Notes: generated from the sequence alone by a model not told the origin. Shown: positions 8,398 to 17,516, numbered from the stretch's first letter. The stretch: 64,000 nucleotides of DNA from Promicromonospora soli (GCF_014653785.1 NZ_BNAS01000005.1:54409-118408), one strand, 5' to 3'. Numbers and translations: made by a program.

Positions 8398-9186
8398 TTA
8401 GCTCAGGGGCTGGCGGGAGGCCCAGTCCGCAAGGGTCGTGCGCGGGCCCGTGAAGAACGGGACCTCCTCGCGCACGTGCCGCCGGGCCTCGGTCGCCCGT
8501 AGGTCGCGCATCAGGTCGACGATGCGGTGCAGCTCGTCGGCCTCGAACGCCAGGATCCACTCGTAGTCGCCGAGCGCGAACGCCGACACGGTGTTGGCCC
8601 GCACGTCCTTGTAGCCGGCGGCCGCCATACCGTGGTCGCGCAGCAGGGTGCGGCGCTCCTCGTCGGGCAGCAGGTACCAGTCGTAGGACCGGACGAACGG
8701 GTAGACGCACAGGTAGTCGCGCGGTGCCTCGCCCGCGAGGAACGCGGGCACGTGCCCGCGGTTGAACTCGGCGGGGCGGTGCAGCGCGGCGACCGACCAC
8801 ACGGGCTCCAGGGAGCGGCCCAGCTCGGACGCACGCAGCCGCTGGTAGGCGCCCTGCACGGCCTCGATCGAGGGGCCGTGGGTCCAGAGCATCAGGTCGG
8901 CGTCGGAGCGCAGCCCGCCCACGTCGTACCAGCCCCGGGTCACGAGGTCCCCGGTGGTCGCGGCGGGGTCGGCGCCTCCGCCGACGGCAGCCTCGGCGTC
9001 GGCCACGACGGCCTTGCGCTCGCCCTCGTCCGCCGGGAGCGTCTCGGTCACGGAGAAGACCGAGAACATCGTGTACCGGATGCCCTCGTTGATGGCGGCC
9101 GTGTCGATCTCCTGGCCGGTGTCCGCGTGCACGTGGCCGTGGGGCGCGCTGCCGGGAGCGGCGGTGCCTGGAACTTCAGTGCTCAT
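8398..9186 (-). CDS. chdC: Coproheme decarboxylase (hydrogen peroxide-dependent haem synthase)
   Basis: A 262-residue chlorite-dismutase-like protein that turns coproheme III into haem b in the actinobacterial/firmicute pathway. Visible family features are [16 protein letters not shown] at the start of the first ferredoxin-like half, [20 protein letters not shown] with the tyrosine expected to form the catalytic radical, and [20 protein letters not shown] with the candidate proximal histidine. The ATG at 9186 overlaps the upstream cpfC stop codon (ATGA), so the two genes are translationally coupled. The open frame further upstream is only the cpfC coding region read in another frame. About 25 flexible, Pro/Ala/Gly-rich residues precede the fold. 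Confidence 0.93.
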   Translation of the reverse strand: MSTEVPGTAAPGSAPHGHVHADTGQEIDTAAINEGIRYTMFSVFSVTETLPADEGERKAVVADAEAAVGGGADPAATTGDLVTRGWYDVGGLRSDADLMLWTHGPSIEAVQGAYQRLRASELGRSLEPVWSVAALHRPAEFNRGHVPAFLAGEAPRDYLCVYPFVRSYDWYLLPDEERRTLLRDHGMAAAGYKDVRANTVSAFALGDYEWILAFEADELHRIVDLMRDLRATEARRHVREEVPFFTGPRTTLADWASRQPLS

Positions 9187-10343
9187 CGGTACATGTCCTC
9201 GCTGCAGAGTGCCGGGATGCCGCTGGGTTCCTCGTGCCGCCGCAGGCAGCACAGGGGCGGCGTGACTGACGGGAAGGCAGGCAGAGAGCCCACCGTAGCC
9301 TCGTCGACCTGCTCGCCCCGGGCGAGACCCGCCCGCTCGACGATCAGGTCGACCAGGCCCTGGACGAACGGCGCGCGGGTGCCCACGGTGCCGGCGCGCA
9401 CGGCGGTCATGCCGAGCTCAGCAGCGGTGGCGAGGGCCTCGGTGTCGAGGTCGTAGACGACCTCCATGTGGTCGCTCACAAATCCAATGGGAGAGAGCAC
9501 CACGTTGCGCAGGCCCGCGCCTGCGCGCTCGGTGAGCAGATCGTTCACGTCGGGCTCGAGCCACGGCTGGCTCGGCGGGCCAGAGCGCGAGCAGTACGCG
9601 AGCTCCCACTCGACGTCGTGGCCGAGCTGCTCGCCGACGGCGGCCGCGACCAGCGAGGCGACGTCCAGGTGCTGCTCGGAGTAGGTGGCGTGCCCGACAC
9701 CGGACGCGGCCTCCATGGTGTCCGGGATCGAGTGCGTCACGAAGACCAGCTTCGCGTCGGCACCGGAGCCGCCCTTCGTCTCGAGCTCGGCATAGGCCTC
9801 GACGACGGCGTCGATGTTGGCCTGTACGAAGCCCGGGTGGTTGAAGTAGGCGCGGATCTTGTCGAACTGCACGCCCGTCGACCCGTCGGGGCCGAGCTGT
9901 CCGCGCTTGTCCAGCGTGGTCGCGAGGTCCTCGCGGTACTGGCGGCAGCCCGAGTACGACGCGTAGGCGCTGGTCACGAGCGCGACGGCGCGCTTGGCGC
10001 CCAGCTTCTCCAGCTCGTCGAGCGCGTCGCCCGTGTACGGCTCCCAGTTGCGGTTGCCCCACACGACCGGCAGGTCGATGCCGCGTGCGGCGAGCTCGGC
10101 CTCGAGCGCCGCCTTGAGCGCGAGGTTCTGCTCGTTGATCGGGCTCTTGCCGCCGAACCCGTAGTAGTGCTCGCCGACCTGCTCGAGCCGCTCGTCCGGG
10201 ATGCCCTTGCCCGCGGTGACGTTGCGCAGGAACGGCACCACGTCCTCCGGTTTGTTCGGGCCACCGAAGGAGTAGAGCAGCAGGGCGTCGTACGGCGCGG
10301 CGTCGTGCGCCGCAGGCTGGGGGAAGTTCGCGGGCATGCGCAT
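9183..10343 (-). CDS. hemH: Coproporphyrin III ferrochelatase
   Basis: A 386-residue ferrochelatase (CpfC type) that inserts iron into coproporphyrin III before ChdC acts. Motifs: [20 protein letters not shown] at the N-terminus, [30 protein letters not shown] with the catalytic-site histidine, and [19 protein letters not shown] cysteine in [12 protein letters not shown] and the C-terminal group [19 protein letters not shown] resemble the four ligands of the [2Fe-2S] cluster known in actinobacterial ferrochelatases. The ATG at 10343 has GGAAAG six bases upstream; ATG 10337 is an alternative. Because the downstream partner is chdC, the coproporphyrin-dependent rather than protoporphyrin-dependent reaction is the likelier one. 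Confidence 0.94.
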   Translation of the reverse strand: MRMPANFPQPAAHDAAPYDALLLYSFGGPNKPEDVVPFLRNVTAGKGIPDERLEQVGEHYYGFGGKSPINEQNLALKAALEAELAARGIDLPVVWGNRNWEPYTGDALDELEKLGAKRAVALVTSAYASYSGCRQYREDLATTLDKRGQLGPDGSTGVQFDKIRAYFNHPGFVQANIDAVVEAYAELETKGGSGADAKLVFVTHSIPDTMEAASGVGHATYSEQHLDVASLVAAAVGEQLGHDVEWELAYCSRSGPPSQPWLEPDVNDLLTERAGAGLRNVVLSPIGFVSDHMEVVYDLDTEALATAAELGMTAVRAGTVGTRAPFVQGLVDLIVERAGLARGEQVDEATVGSLPAFPSVTPPLCCLRRHEEPSGIPALCSEDMYR

Positions 10344-10442
10344 ATCTTTCCACCGTCGGGCGCGCCGGTCGGCCCTCGGCGGGCAGAACCGGACGTGACA
10401 TCGATGCGACGTCCTGTCAGAACCGCGCGAGCCCGCTTTGTT

Positions 10443-10488
10443 GGTTCGAGCTTGTCGAGACCTCGCCGGGTCTCGACAAGCTCGACCA
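10443..10488. repeat. Dispersed repeat A, copy 2
   Basis: Near-perfect inverted repeat (GGTTCGAGCTTGTCGAGACC and GGTCTCGACAAGCTCGACC) with a loop of about 7 nt. It lies 12 bp downstream of the glycerate kinase stop codon, where it could serve as its terminator. Confidence 0.85.
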
Positions 10489-10499
10489 GCGGGAGCTTG

Positions 10500-11651
10500 C
10501 TATCGCCGTCCGGCGGTGACCAGGCTCGTCACGGCGGCGGCGAGGTCGCGCAAGCGGGGCGCGGTGCGGGCGATCAGGTCGTCGAGCTCGACCGGTCCGG
10601 GGGCGATCGAGAACGCGGCGGCGATGCCCGCCGCGCGGGCCTGCGCCTCGGGGAGCAGCACCTGGCCGGCCACGACCACGACGGGCGGCCGGGTGGGCGA
10701 CGCCGCGGCGAGGCGGGCGACGCCGTCGGCCACCTTTCCGTTGACCGACTGGGAGTCGAAGGAACCCTCCCCCGTGATCACCAGGTCGGCGGAGGCGAGC
10801 GCCGCGGGCAGGCCGACCGCCTCGGCGACGAGCAGAGCGCCCGGCGTCGTCTCGGCGCCGAGCACGGCGATCAGCCCGGCGGGGACGCCGCCGGCCGCGC
10901 CGGTACCAGGGACCTGGCCGACGGCGGCCCCGGTCTCCCGCTCCAGCACCTCCGCCCAGTGCCGCAACGCGCCGTCGAGGAACTCCGCGTCGCCGCCACG
11001 TGCGCCCTTCTGCGGTCCGAACACCCGCGCGGCACCGAGCTCGCCGACGAGGGGGTTCGTGACGTCGACGGCGAGCCGCCAGCGCACCTCGCGCGCCCGC
11101 GGGTGCAGCCCGGACAGGTCGAGGGATGCGACCGACGCCAGCCCTTCGCCGCCGTCGGGCACCTGGTTTCCGTCCGCGTCGAGGAGGCGGGCGCCCAGGC
11201 CCGTCAGGATGCCGGAGCCGCCGTCCGTCGAGGCGGAGCCGCCCAGGCAGACGAGGATCTCGGCGACGCCTGCGTCGAGCGCGGCGCGCGCCAGGTCGCC
11301 GGTGCCGCGCGTGCTCGCATGCAGCGGCTGGAGGGGCGCGTCGGCGACGCCGGGCAGGCCGCTGGCCTCGGCCAGCTCGACCACGGCGGTACGCCCGTCG
11401 GGCGACACGGCCCACCGGGCCGATGTCGGCCGCCCGATCGCATCGACCGTCGAGACGGTCAGCGGTTCCACCCCCCAGACGGCGAGCAGCGCGTCGAGGG
11501 TGCCCTCGCCGCCGTCGGCCATGGGTAGGCACGTCACGACGGCGTCGGGCGCGACGTCCAGCACCCCGTCGGCGACGGCGGACGCGACCTCGGACGCGGA
11601 CAGGCTGCCCTTGAACGAGTCGGGGCAGACAACGATGCGCAGGTGCTCCAC
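10500..11651 (-). CDS. Glycerate kinase
   Basis: A 383-residue kinase of the GarK/GlxK family that phosphorylates D-glycerate with ATP, feeding glyoxylate or sugar-acid carbon into glycolysis. Signature blocks: VVCPDSFKGSLSASEVASAV at the N-terminus, LVCLGGSASTDGGSGILTGL in the middle, GTGAAGGVPAGLIAVLGAE, and ITGEGSFDSQSVNGKVADGV near residue 290. Length is normal. It stands alone between ald and the haem genes, transcribed in the same direction as both. Whether it makes 2- or 3-phosphoglycerate is not decided by these motifs. A repeat A palindrome follows the stop codon. Confidence 0.92.
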   Translation of the reverse strand: MEHLRIVVCPDSFKGSLSASEVASAVADGVLDVAPDAVVTCLPMADGGEGTLDALLAVWGVEPLTVSTVDAIGRPTSARWAVSPDGRTAVVELAEASGLPGVADAPLQPLHASTRGTGDLARAALDAGVAEILVCLGGSASTDGGSGILTGLGARLLDADGNQVPDGGEGLASVASLDLSGLHPRAREVRWRLAVDVTNPLVGELGAARVFGPQKGARGGDAEFLDGALRHWAEVLERETGAAVGQVPGTGAAGGVPAGLIAVLGAETTPGALLVAEAVGLPAALASADLVITGEGSFDSQSVNGKVADGVARLAAASPTRPPVVVVAGQVLLPEAQARAAGIAAAFSIAPGPVELDDLIARTAPRLRDLAAAVTSLVTAGRR

Positions 11652-11677
11652 GCGCCGATCGTAGGCCGTCCCTGAGG

Positions 11678-12796
11678 TCAGGCCGCCAGGATCTCGGTCA
11701 CCGGAACCGCCACGGCGCCGAATGCCTCGGCTACGCCCGCGTTGGTGATGCGCCCGGCGTGGGTGCTCAGGCCGCGGGCGAGCGCGGCATCGGCGCGCAG
11801 CGCGTCCCGCCAGCCCTTGTCCGCGAGCGCGGCGACGTACGGGAGCGTCGCGTTGGTCAGCGCGCGCGTCGACGTCACGGGCACCGCTCCGGGCATGTTG
11901 GCCACGCAGTAGTAGAGGGTGTCGTGCACGGCGAAGGTCGGGGCGTCATGGGTCGTGGGGTGCGAGTGCTCGAAGCAACCGCCCTGGTCGATGGAGATGT
12001 CGACGAGCACGGCGCCGGGCTTCATCGCCTTGACCATCGCGTCGGTCACGAGCTTGGGGGCGGCCGCGCCGGGCACCAGCACTGAACCGATGACCAGGTC
12101 CGCGGACTCGACCTGCTCCGCGACCTCGTACGTCGTCGACGCGCGGGTGGCCACGGCCCCGCCGAACCGCACCTCGAGCTGGCGCAGGCGCGGGATGTAC
12201 ACGTCCAGGATGGTGACGTCGGCCCCCATGCCGACGGCGTTCGCGGCCGCGTGCTCGCCCGCCACGCCGCCGCCGAGCACGACGACCTTCGCCTTGGGTG
12301 TGCCGGGTACCCCGCCCATGAGCACCCCGGTGCCGCCCTGCGGCCGCATCAGGTGGTAGGCACCGACCTGTGCGGACAGCCGGCCGGCGACCTCGCTCAT
12401 GGGGCTCAGCAGCGGGAGCGAACGGTCCGGCAGCTGGACGGTCTCGTACGCGATGGCGGTGGTGCCCGCAGCGAGCAGCGCGTCGGTGCAGGGTGCGGAC
12501 GCCGCGAGGTGCAGGTAGGTGAAGAGGGTCAGGTCCGGCCGCATGAGCGCGTACTCGGGCTCGATCGGCTCCTTGACCTTGACCAGCAGGTCGGCCGAGG
12601 CCCAGACCTCCTCGGCCGTGTCGACGGTGCGTGCGCCGGCGAGCCGGTACGCGTCGTCGGTGAAGCCGGATCCTCGCCCTGCGCCGGCCTGCACCAGCAC
12701 GTCGTGGCCGCGGCGGACCAGCTCGTGGGCACCGGCGGGCGTGAGCGCTACCCGGTTCTCGTTGTTCTTGATCTCCGTGGGGACGCCGATGTTCAT
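11678..12796 (-). CDS. ald: Alanine dehydrogenase
   Basis: A 372-residue NAD-dependent L-alanine dehydrogenase (alanine to pyruvate and ammonia). The start MNIGVPTEIKNNENRVALTP is diagnostic. Other blocks are the substrate lysine in LLVKVKEPIEPEY, the VVLGGGVAGEHAAANAVGMG dinucleotide fold, and SIDQGGCFEHSHPTTHDAPT. Length matches the family (about 371), which fixes the ATG at 12796; the open frame extends 14 codons further without similarity. A LysR-type gene is divergent over 86 bp that contain paired repeats. The enzyme can serve alanine catabolism or redox balance under low oxygen. Confidence 0.96.
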   Translation of the reverse strand: MNIGVPTEIKNNENRVALTPAGAHELVRRGHDVLVQAGAGRGSGFTDDAYRLAGARTVDTAEEVWASADLLVKVKEPIEPEYALMRPDLTLFTYLHLAASAPCTDALLAAGTTAIAYETVQLPDRSLPLLSPMSEVAGRLSAQVGAYHLMRPQGGTGVLMGGVPGTPKAKVVVLGGGVAGEHAAANAVGMGADVTILDVYIPRLRQLEVRFGGAVATRASTTYEVAEQVESADLVIGSVLVPGAAAPKLVTDAMVKAMKPGAVLVDISIDQGGCFEHSHPTTHDAPTFAVHDTLYYCVANMPGAVPVTSTRALTNATLPYVAALADKGWRDALRADAALARGLSTHAGRITNAGVAEAFGAVAVPVTEILAA

Positions 12797-12838
12797 AGTG
12801 TGACGGTAAGCACTGTCCCGTGTGCGGGTCCAGGCCAC

Positions 12839-12870
12839 GTTTCTGAATAGAATGTTCGGGGTTTCTGAAC
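12839..12870. promoter_or_regulatory. Candidate LysR operator between ald and lysR
   Basis: GTTTCTGAA occurs at 12839-12847 and again at 12861-12869, exactly 22 bp apart (two helical turns). The second copy ends an inverted pair GTTC-N9-GAAC (12854-12870). The position in the divergent promoter fits LysR binding; this is inference. Confidence 0.5.
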
Positions 12871-12882
12871 GATGATGGGCTG

Positions 12883-13782
12883 ATGCTCAACCCGTGGCGC
12901 CTCCGCCTCCTGCACCAGCTGCACCTGCTCGGCACGGTGCGCGCCGTGGCCGAGGCGGCCCACATGAGCCCCTCGAGCGTGTCGCAGCAGCTCGCCACGC
13001 TGGAGACCGAGGCGAAGACCCGGCTCTTCGAGCGCGTGGGACGGCGCATCCGGCTCACGCCCGCCGGCATCACGCTCGCGGGCCACGCCTCCGAGATCCT
13101 CGACCGCATAGCGGCCGCCGAGGCCGATATCGCGGGCCTGCACACCGAGCCCACCGGCGTCGTTCGGCTGGCTGCGTTCACCAGCGCCTTCCACGGGATA
13201 GTGGTGCCGGCCGTGGCTGCCCTCGCCGAGGAGCACCCCCGGATCTCGGTCCGGCTCACGGAGGCGGAGCCCCTGGTCAGCCGCCCCGCGCTGCAGCGCG
13301 GCGAGGTGGACATCGCCGTCTGCGCCGACTTCCCGGACGCCCCCGTCCCGGACGACGCCGACCTCGCCCGCCTACCCCTGACAGGCGACCGCGTGGTGCT
13401 CGTGACGGCCCGCGACACGGCCACCGGCGAGCGGTCGGGACGCGTCGACCTGGCGACCCTCGCGGACGAGCCGTGGGCGTTCGAACATCCTGGCGCCCAC
13501 CTGGCCGACCTGGCCGAACGCCTCTGCCGGCGCGCCGGGTTCACGCCGACGACCGTGGCCCGGTTCGAGAGCCACGGCACGCTGCTGAGCCACGTCGAGG
13601 CGGGACTGTCGGTCACGCTGCTGCCGCTGCTCGCCGTCCACGACCGCTACGCCGTCCGCACGCTGGATCTCGTCGACCCGCCGCGCCGCGACATCCACCT
13701 CGTGGCGCGCCGCACCACGATGGACCGGGCGGCGGTGCGCGTGGTGGTGGAGGCCCTTCGGGACCAGGCGCGCTCCGCCTGA
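12883..13782 (+). CDS. LysR family transcriptional regulator
   Basis: A 299-residue regulator with the N-terminal winged helix-turn-helix (TVRAVAEAAHMSPSSVSQQL, then TRLFERVGRRIRLTPAG) and a LysR substrate-binding domain (residues 90-295, TGVVRLAAFTSAFHGIVVPA, then VDIAVCADFPDAP). It is transcribed away from ald with the starts 86 bp apart. Divergent LysR pairs usually regulate the neighbour, so control of alanine dehydrogenase is the best guess. In mycobacteria the known ald regulator AldR is an Lrp-type protein, so this would be a different solution. The ATG at 12883 has only a weak upstream GATGATGGG. Confidence 0.92.
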   Translation: MLNPWRLRLLHQLHLLGTVRAVAEAAHMSPSSVSQQLATLETEAKTRLFERVGRRIRLTPAGITLAGHASEILDRIAAAEADIAGLHTEPTGVVRLAAFTSAFHGIVVPAVAALAEEHPRISVRLTEAEPLVSRPALQRGEVDIAVCADFPDAPVPDDADLARLPLTGDRVVLVTARDTATGERSGRVDLATLADEPWAFEHPGAHLADLAERLCRRAGFTPTTVARFESHGTLLSHVEAGLSVTLLPLLAVHDRYAVRTLDLVDPPRRDIHLVARRTTMDRAAVRVVVEALRDQARSA

Positions 13783-13792
13783 CGCTGCGGGG

Positions 13793-14260
13793 TCAGACGT
13801 CGTCGATCTCCGCCTGGGCCGCCCGCAGCCGCTCCGTGAGCTGACGTAGTTGCACCAGCTCTTCGGCGTCCATCGCGGGACCGACGTAGTGGGCAATCGA
13901 CCGCACGTGACGGCGCCCGAGCTCCTTCTGGATGGCGGAGCCCTCCTCGGTGAGGCTGACCAGAACGCCGCGACCGTCGTCGGGCGAGGGGTGCCGGCGC
14001 ACGAAGCCGCGCTTCTCGAGCCGCTCCACCATGCGGGACAGCGAGGACTGGGCCATGAGGATGTTCTCGTTGAGCTCGCGCAGCCGGAGCGTCTCCTCGG
14101 GCGCGAGCGCGAGCGTGAACAGCACGTCGTACTCGCGCATGCTCAGATCGCCCCATATGTCGTCCGCCAGGAGCCGCCGCATCACCGACACCTGAGCGCG
14201 GAACAGGGACTCCCATGCCTCGGCTGCCTCGCGCGCCGACGGCACACGTGCCTCGGTCAT
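13793..14260 (-). CDS. MarR family transcriptional regulator
   Basis: A 155-residue winged-helix regulator. The recognition region is LRELNENILMAQSSLSRMVE followed by the wing RRHPSPDDGRGVLVSLTEEG, and terminal helices make the dimer interface. The ATG at 14260 is chosen because AAGGAGG lies six bases upstream; two earlier ATGs would place that site inside the coding region. A perfect inverted repeat TGACTGAA-CT-TTCAGTCA (14297-14314) lies 37 bp upstream and is probably its own operator. No transporter or enzyme gene is next to it on the same strand, so its target and ligand are unknown. Confidence 0.9.
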   Translation of the reverse strand: MTEARVPSAREAAEAWESLFRAQVSVMRRLLADDIWGDLSMREYDVLFTLALAPEETLRLRELNENILMAQSSLSRMVERLEKRGFVRRHPSPDDGRGVLVSLTEEGSAIQKELGRRHVRSIAHYVGPAMDAEELVQLRQLTERLRAAQAEIDDV

Positions 14261-14296
14261 CAGCGCGCCCTCCTTCTCCATCCTCGGCACGCTACC

Positions 14297-14314
14297 TGAC
14301 TGAACTTTCAGTCA
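14297..14314. promoter_or_regulatory. Candidate MarR operator
   Basis: Perfect inverted repeat of 8-bp arms, TGACTGAA and TTCAGTCA, with a 2-bp spacer. It lies just upstream of the marR-type gene; size and symmetry match MarR-family operators. Autoregulation is inferred. Confidence 0.55.
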
Positions 14315-14397
14315 CCTAGCCTGGTGCGTGGTGGCGGTTTTCACGATGCGAAGATCCCGCTCGGCCAAGCCGCAGCCCCTTCCGGGCAATGCCATTG

Positions 14398-15183
14398 TCA
14401 CCGCCCGAGGCGACGCTCCCGCAACGAGAAGTCGCGCAGTGCGCGCAGGAAGTCCACGCGCCGGAACGCGGGCCAGTAGGCCTCGCAGAAGTAGAACTCG
14501 GTGTGCTGGCTCTGCCACATGAGGAAGCCGCCGATGCGCTGCTCCCCCGAGGTCCGGATGACCAGCTCGGGATCCGGCTGACCCTTCGTGTACAGGTGCT
14601 CGGCGATGTGCTCGACGTCGATCGACTCCGCGAGGTCCGCGAGCGTGGCCCCGTCCTTCGCGCGCTCGGTGAGGTAGGAGCGGACAGCGTCGGCGATCTC
14701 GGTCCGGCCGCCGTACCCGATCGCCACGTTGACCTGCAGGCCCTTCACGCCCGCGGTCCGGTCGGCCGCGGTCCGCAGGGCGGCGGCGAGGCGTGCGGGG
14801 AGCAGGTCCAGCCGCCCGATGACGCGCAGGCGCCAGCGGCCCGACTCGGCGAGGTCCAGCACGGCGTCCTCGATGATGTCGAGGAGGTTGCTCAGCTCAT
14901 CGGCCGACCGGCTCAGGTTGTCCGTCGAGAGCATCCACAGCGTGACGACCTCGATGCCCAGCGAATCGGCCCAGCCGAGGAACTCCGCGATCTTGTCGGC
15001 TCCGCGGCGGTGGCCCGTCGCCGCCGTCTCGCCGAACGAGCGCGCCCAGCGGCGATTGCCGTCGAGCATCACGCCGATGTGCCGGGGCAGCGTCGCGCCG
15101 TGCAGCGCGGACGCCAGACGTCGCTCGTAGAGGCGGTACAGCGGGCTGGGCAGGCGCACGAATACCTCAGGGGGTCGGGCCAT
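14398..15183 (-). CDS. uppS: Isoprenyl (cis-prenyl) transferase
   Basis: A 261-residue cis-prenyltransferase that condenses isopentenyl diphosphate in Z configuration for polyprenyl-phosphate carriers of cell-wall synthesis. Motifs: PRHIGVMLDGNRRWARSFGE with the catalytic aspartate, GHRRGADKIAEFLGWADSLG, VTLWMLSTDNLSR, and PELVIRTSGEQRIGGFLMWQ. The N-terminus RLPSPLYRLYERRL is typical of the shorter actinobacterial enzymes like M. tuberculosis Rv1086, which makes short Z,E-farnesyl diphosphate, so product length is uncertain. The ATG at 15183 matches the family N-terminus; the frame stays open 47 codons upstream. It lies near hlyIII and mca as in mycobacteria. Confidence 0.92.
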   Translation of the reverse strand: MARPPEVFVRLPSPLYRLYERRLASALHGATLPRHIGVMLDGNRRWARSFGETAATGHRRGADKIAEFLGWADSLGIEVVTLWMLSTDNLSRSADELSNLLDIIEDAVLDLAESGRWRLRVIGRLDLLPARLAAALRTAADRTAGVKGLQVNVAIGYGGRTEIADAVRSYLTERAKDGATLADLAESIDVEHIAEHLYTKGQPDPELVIRTSGEQRIGGFLMWQSQHTEFYFCEAYWPAFRRVDFLRALRDFSLRERRLGR

Positions 15184-15372
15184 GGGAGCCGCGAGGCGCG
15201 GTCCGGACGGCAGCTCTGGCGCTGGGTTCAGTACCCGGCGGGACGTGGACAAAGGTACCCCTCGGACACGCGCGGTCTCGCTCGGCGCGGCCTTCGGCGG
15301 CGCTTGACGGGCGACTCCCGCCAACCCGGCGCAGGATCTTCACAAGGCCCTTGTCCGGCCGGCGATCTCCGA

Positions 15373-15405
15373 ACCTACGGTAGAGTAAGTTACGCAACCG
15401 TAGGT
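15373..15405. promoter_or_regulatory. Inverted repeat upstream of hlyIII-like gene
   Basis: ACCTACGGT (15373-15381) and ACCGTAGGT (15397-15405) form a perfect 9-bp inverted repeat around an AT-richer 15-bp spacer containing TAAGTTACG. It is about 55 bp upstream of the next start codon and may be a repressor site of TetR type. Confidence 0.5.
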
Positions 15406-15458
15406 AGTGCCCGGCAGCACCAAGAGGGCACCGGTTGTCGACGTAGAAGGAGACCAGC

Positions 15459-16259
15459 GTGCGAGCTCACCCGGACGAGCCGGACCACTCGGCCGGCCGC
15501 CTGAACGAGGTCACGGGCGAGGGCGCGGTCACGGACAAGATCGCTGACCGGATCGACGACGCGCGAGAGAAGGCTACCGACGTCGTGCAGGACATCTCGG
15601 CCTCGGTGGCCACGACGGTCGAGAAGAAGATCAAGCCGCGGCTGCGCGGGTGGATCCACGCGGGCACGTTCCCGCTCGCCCTCGCCGCCAGCATCGTGCT
15701 CATCGCGCTGGCGCCGACCGTGCAGGGCAAGGTGTCAGCGTCCGTGTTCGGCCTGAGCGCCTGCCTGCTGTTCGGCGTCTCCGCGGTGTACCACCGCGGC
15801 AGCTGGTCGCCCCGGACCGACGCCGTGCTGCGGCGCCTCGACCACACCAACATCTTTCTGATCATCGCGGGCACCTACACGCCGCTCGCGGTACTGCTCC
15901 TGCCCAGGAGCCAGGGAACGGTGCTGCTCGCGCTGGTGTGGGGCGGCGCTCTGCTCGGGCTGCTGGCCCGCATCTTCTGGCTCAACGCACCCCGCTGGGT
16001 CTACGTGCCGGTCTACCTCGCGCTCGGCTGGGTCGCCGTCGCCTACATGGGCCAGTTCTGGGCCGTCGGTGGCCCGGCGGTCGTATGGCTCATCCTGGCG
16101 GGCGGCGTCGCCTACACCCTCGGCGCGATCGTCTACGGCACGAAGAAGCCCGACCCCAGCCCCGCCTGGTTCGGCTTCCACGAGATCTTCCACGTGTTCA
16201 CCGTGCTCGGGTTCGCGTGCCACCTGGTCGCGATCTACCTGGCCAACCTCGCGATCTGA
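15459..16259 (+). CDS. Hemolysin III family membrane protein (PAQR/CREST superfamily)
   Basis: A 266-residue polytopic membrane protein. After about 60 soluble residues (an amphipathic stretch DKIADRIDDAREKATDVVQD) come seven hydrophobic segments. The metal-site residues of the CREST superfamily are visible: Ser and His in FGVSAVYHRGSW, Asp in RRLDHTNIFLIIAGTYTP, and the two histidines in GFHEIFHVF. The family contains hydrolases and channel-like proteins; a true haemolysin role is not established. GTG at 15459 follows AAGGAGA at good spacing. The gene is flanked as Rv1085c is in M. tuberculosis, next to uppS and mca. Its 3' end overlaps the convergent amidohydrolase gene by 25 bp. Confidence 0.9.
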   Translation: MRAHPDEPDHSAGRLNEVTGEGAVTDKIADRIDDAREKATDVVQDISASVATTVEKKIKPRLRGWIHAGTFPLALAASIVLIALAPTVQGKVSASVFGLSACLLFGVSAVYHRGSWSPRTDAVLRRLDHTNIFLIIAGTYTPLAVLLLPRSQGTVLLALVWGGALLGLLARIFWLNAPRWVYVPVYLALGWVAVAYMGQFWAVGGPAVVWLILAGGVAYTLGAIVYGTKKPDPSPAWFGFHEIFHVFTVLGFACHLVAIYLANLAI

Positions 16260-17104
16260 CCGCCCGGACCCTCGCCGGTGGGCACCACCGCGTAGCGGCG
16301 GTTCGCCAGCGACGGGTTCGTCTTGCGGACCGCCGCGAGCGGCGCCGGGTCCAGGTCGACCGTGCGGTAGGCCGGTTCCTCACCCATCTCCAGCCCGACG
16401 ACGCCGTCCGGGCCGACCAGCAGCGTGCGGCCGGTCAGGCCCGCGCCCGTCATGCCGACGCCGATCACCACCGCGGTGTTCTCGATCGCCCGTGCCTGGA
16501 GCAGCGTGCGCCAGTGGTCGGCCTTGAGCGGGCCCGCGACCCAGGCGGCCGGATACACCAGGACGTCCGCACCGGCGTCGACCACCCGGCGGGCCGACTC
16601 CGGGAACCGGAGGTCGTAGCAGGTCAGCACCCCGAAGGTGAGCCCGCCCAGGTGCAGGGTGACCGGGTCTGCGTCTGCGGGACCGGGCTCGAGCAGCTCG
16701 GACTCCTGGTACCCGAACGCGTCGTACAGGTGCACCTTGCGGTAGACGCCGGCGAGCTCACCGGCGCGGTCGACCACGACGAGCGCGTTCACCGAACGGA
16801 CGCCGTCCGAGCCCGGCAGCGTGACACCGGCGATCGCGGCGATCCCATGCTTGCGGGCCCTGGACCGCAGCAGCGTGACGAACGGCCCGTCGAGCGGCTC
16901 CGCGTGCTCCGGACCCACGCCGTGCGGGTCGTAGGCCGACGCATACTCCGGCAGCACCAGCAGGTTCGCCCGGACCCGCTCCGCCACCTTGAACGCGTCG
17001 AGCACCGTCTGGCGGTTGGCCGCGTGGTCGTCGGTGACGGCCACCTGGGCGACCGTCACCCGCACCACGCCGGGTGCGGTGTCCGCCTCGGCCGCGTCAG
17101 CCAC
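16235..17104 (-). CDS. Carbon-nitrogen hydrolase (nitrilase superfamily)
   Basis: An approximately 289-residue amidase of the nitrilase superfamily. The Glu-Lys-Cys triad is visible in NLLVLPEYASAYDP (Glu), GVYRKVHLYDAF (Lys) and VLTCYDLRFPE (Cys). Such enzymes hydrolyse omega-amides, nitriles or N-carbamoyl compounds; the exact substrate cannot be read. The start is uncertain: GTG 17104 overlaps the end of the upstream gene by 8 bp, while GTG 17068, just before the conserved VRVTVAQ, is equally possible. The longer open frame back to 17257 is not supported. It is third in a mca-membrane protein-amidohydrolase operon, so an amide product of mycothiol-conjugate breakdown is a speculative substrate. 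Confidence 0.87.
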   Translation of the reverse strand: MADAAEADTAPGVVRVTVAQVAVTDDHAANRQTVLDAFKVAERVRANLLVLPEYASAYDPHGVGPEHAEPLDGPFVTLLRSRARKHGIAAIAGVTLPGSDGVRSVNALVVVDRAGELAGVYRKVHLYDAFGYQESELLEPGPADADPVTLHLGGLTFGVLTCYDLRFPESARRVVDAGADVLVYPAAWVAGPLKADHWRTLLQARAIENTAVVIGVGMTGAGLTGRTLLVGPDGVVGLEMGEEPAYRTVDLDPAPLAAVRKTNPSLANRRYAVVPTGEGPGGQIARLAR

Positions 17105-17516
17105 CTGAGCCGCCGTCGCTGCCGCTGCCACCGGAGGAGCTGCCGCCGTCGGGCGATGAGCCGCCGGAGCCGCCTCCGTCCGGCGATGAGCCGCCGGAGT
17201 CGGAAGCGCCTGCGGCGTCGGACCCCTTGGAATCGTCGGTACGGGCGGACTCACCATCCTGCCGGCGGAAGCCGATGACGTCCGGGGTGGGGACCGCGAG
17301 GCCCTGCTCGCGGGCGTTGTGCCCGGCGCGGCGCAGGTGCTTGCTCATGTTCAGGAACAGCAGCACGCACGCGACAGCGAGCGCGAACGTGATGACGAAC
17401 CCGATCAGCCCCGGCGAGACCTGCCACTCCTCCAGGCCCGGGCGGAGCTGGTTCTCGGTGGGGTTCGGCGCCGGGTCGGTCGCGAGAGCGATCGCACCGG
17501 CCATCAGCGGGCTCAT
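17097..17516 (-). CDS. Small single-pass membrane protein with Gly/Ser-rich tail
   Basis: A 139-residue protein with one clear membrane segment (about residues 36-56, PGLIGFVITFALAVACVLLF), a basic cytosolic stretch NMSKHLRRAGHNAREQG and a low-complexity tail of repeated SGGSSPDGGGSGG. Its ATG overlaps the mca stop codon (ATGA at 17513-17516), so it is coupled to Mca. Its position matches Rv1083 of M. tuberculosis, a small conserved membrane protein next to mca, suggesting a conserved partner. No enzymatic motif is present. The Gly/Ser tail is encoded by short repeats and may vary between strains. Confidence 0.82.
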   Translation of the reverse strand: MSPLMAGAIALATDPAPNPTENQLRPGLEEWQVSPGLIGFVITFALAVACVLLFLNMSKHLRRAGHNAREQGLAVPTPDVIGFRRQDGESARTDDSKGSDAAGASDSGGSSPDGGGSGGSSPDGGSSSGGSGSDGGSGG

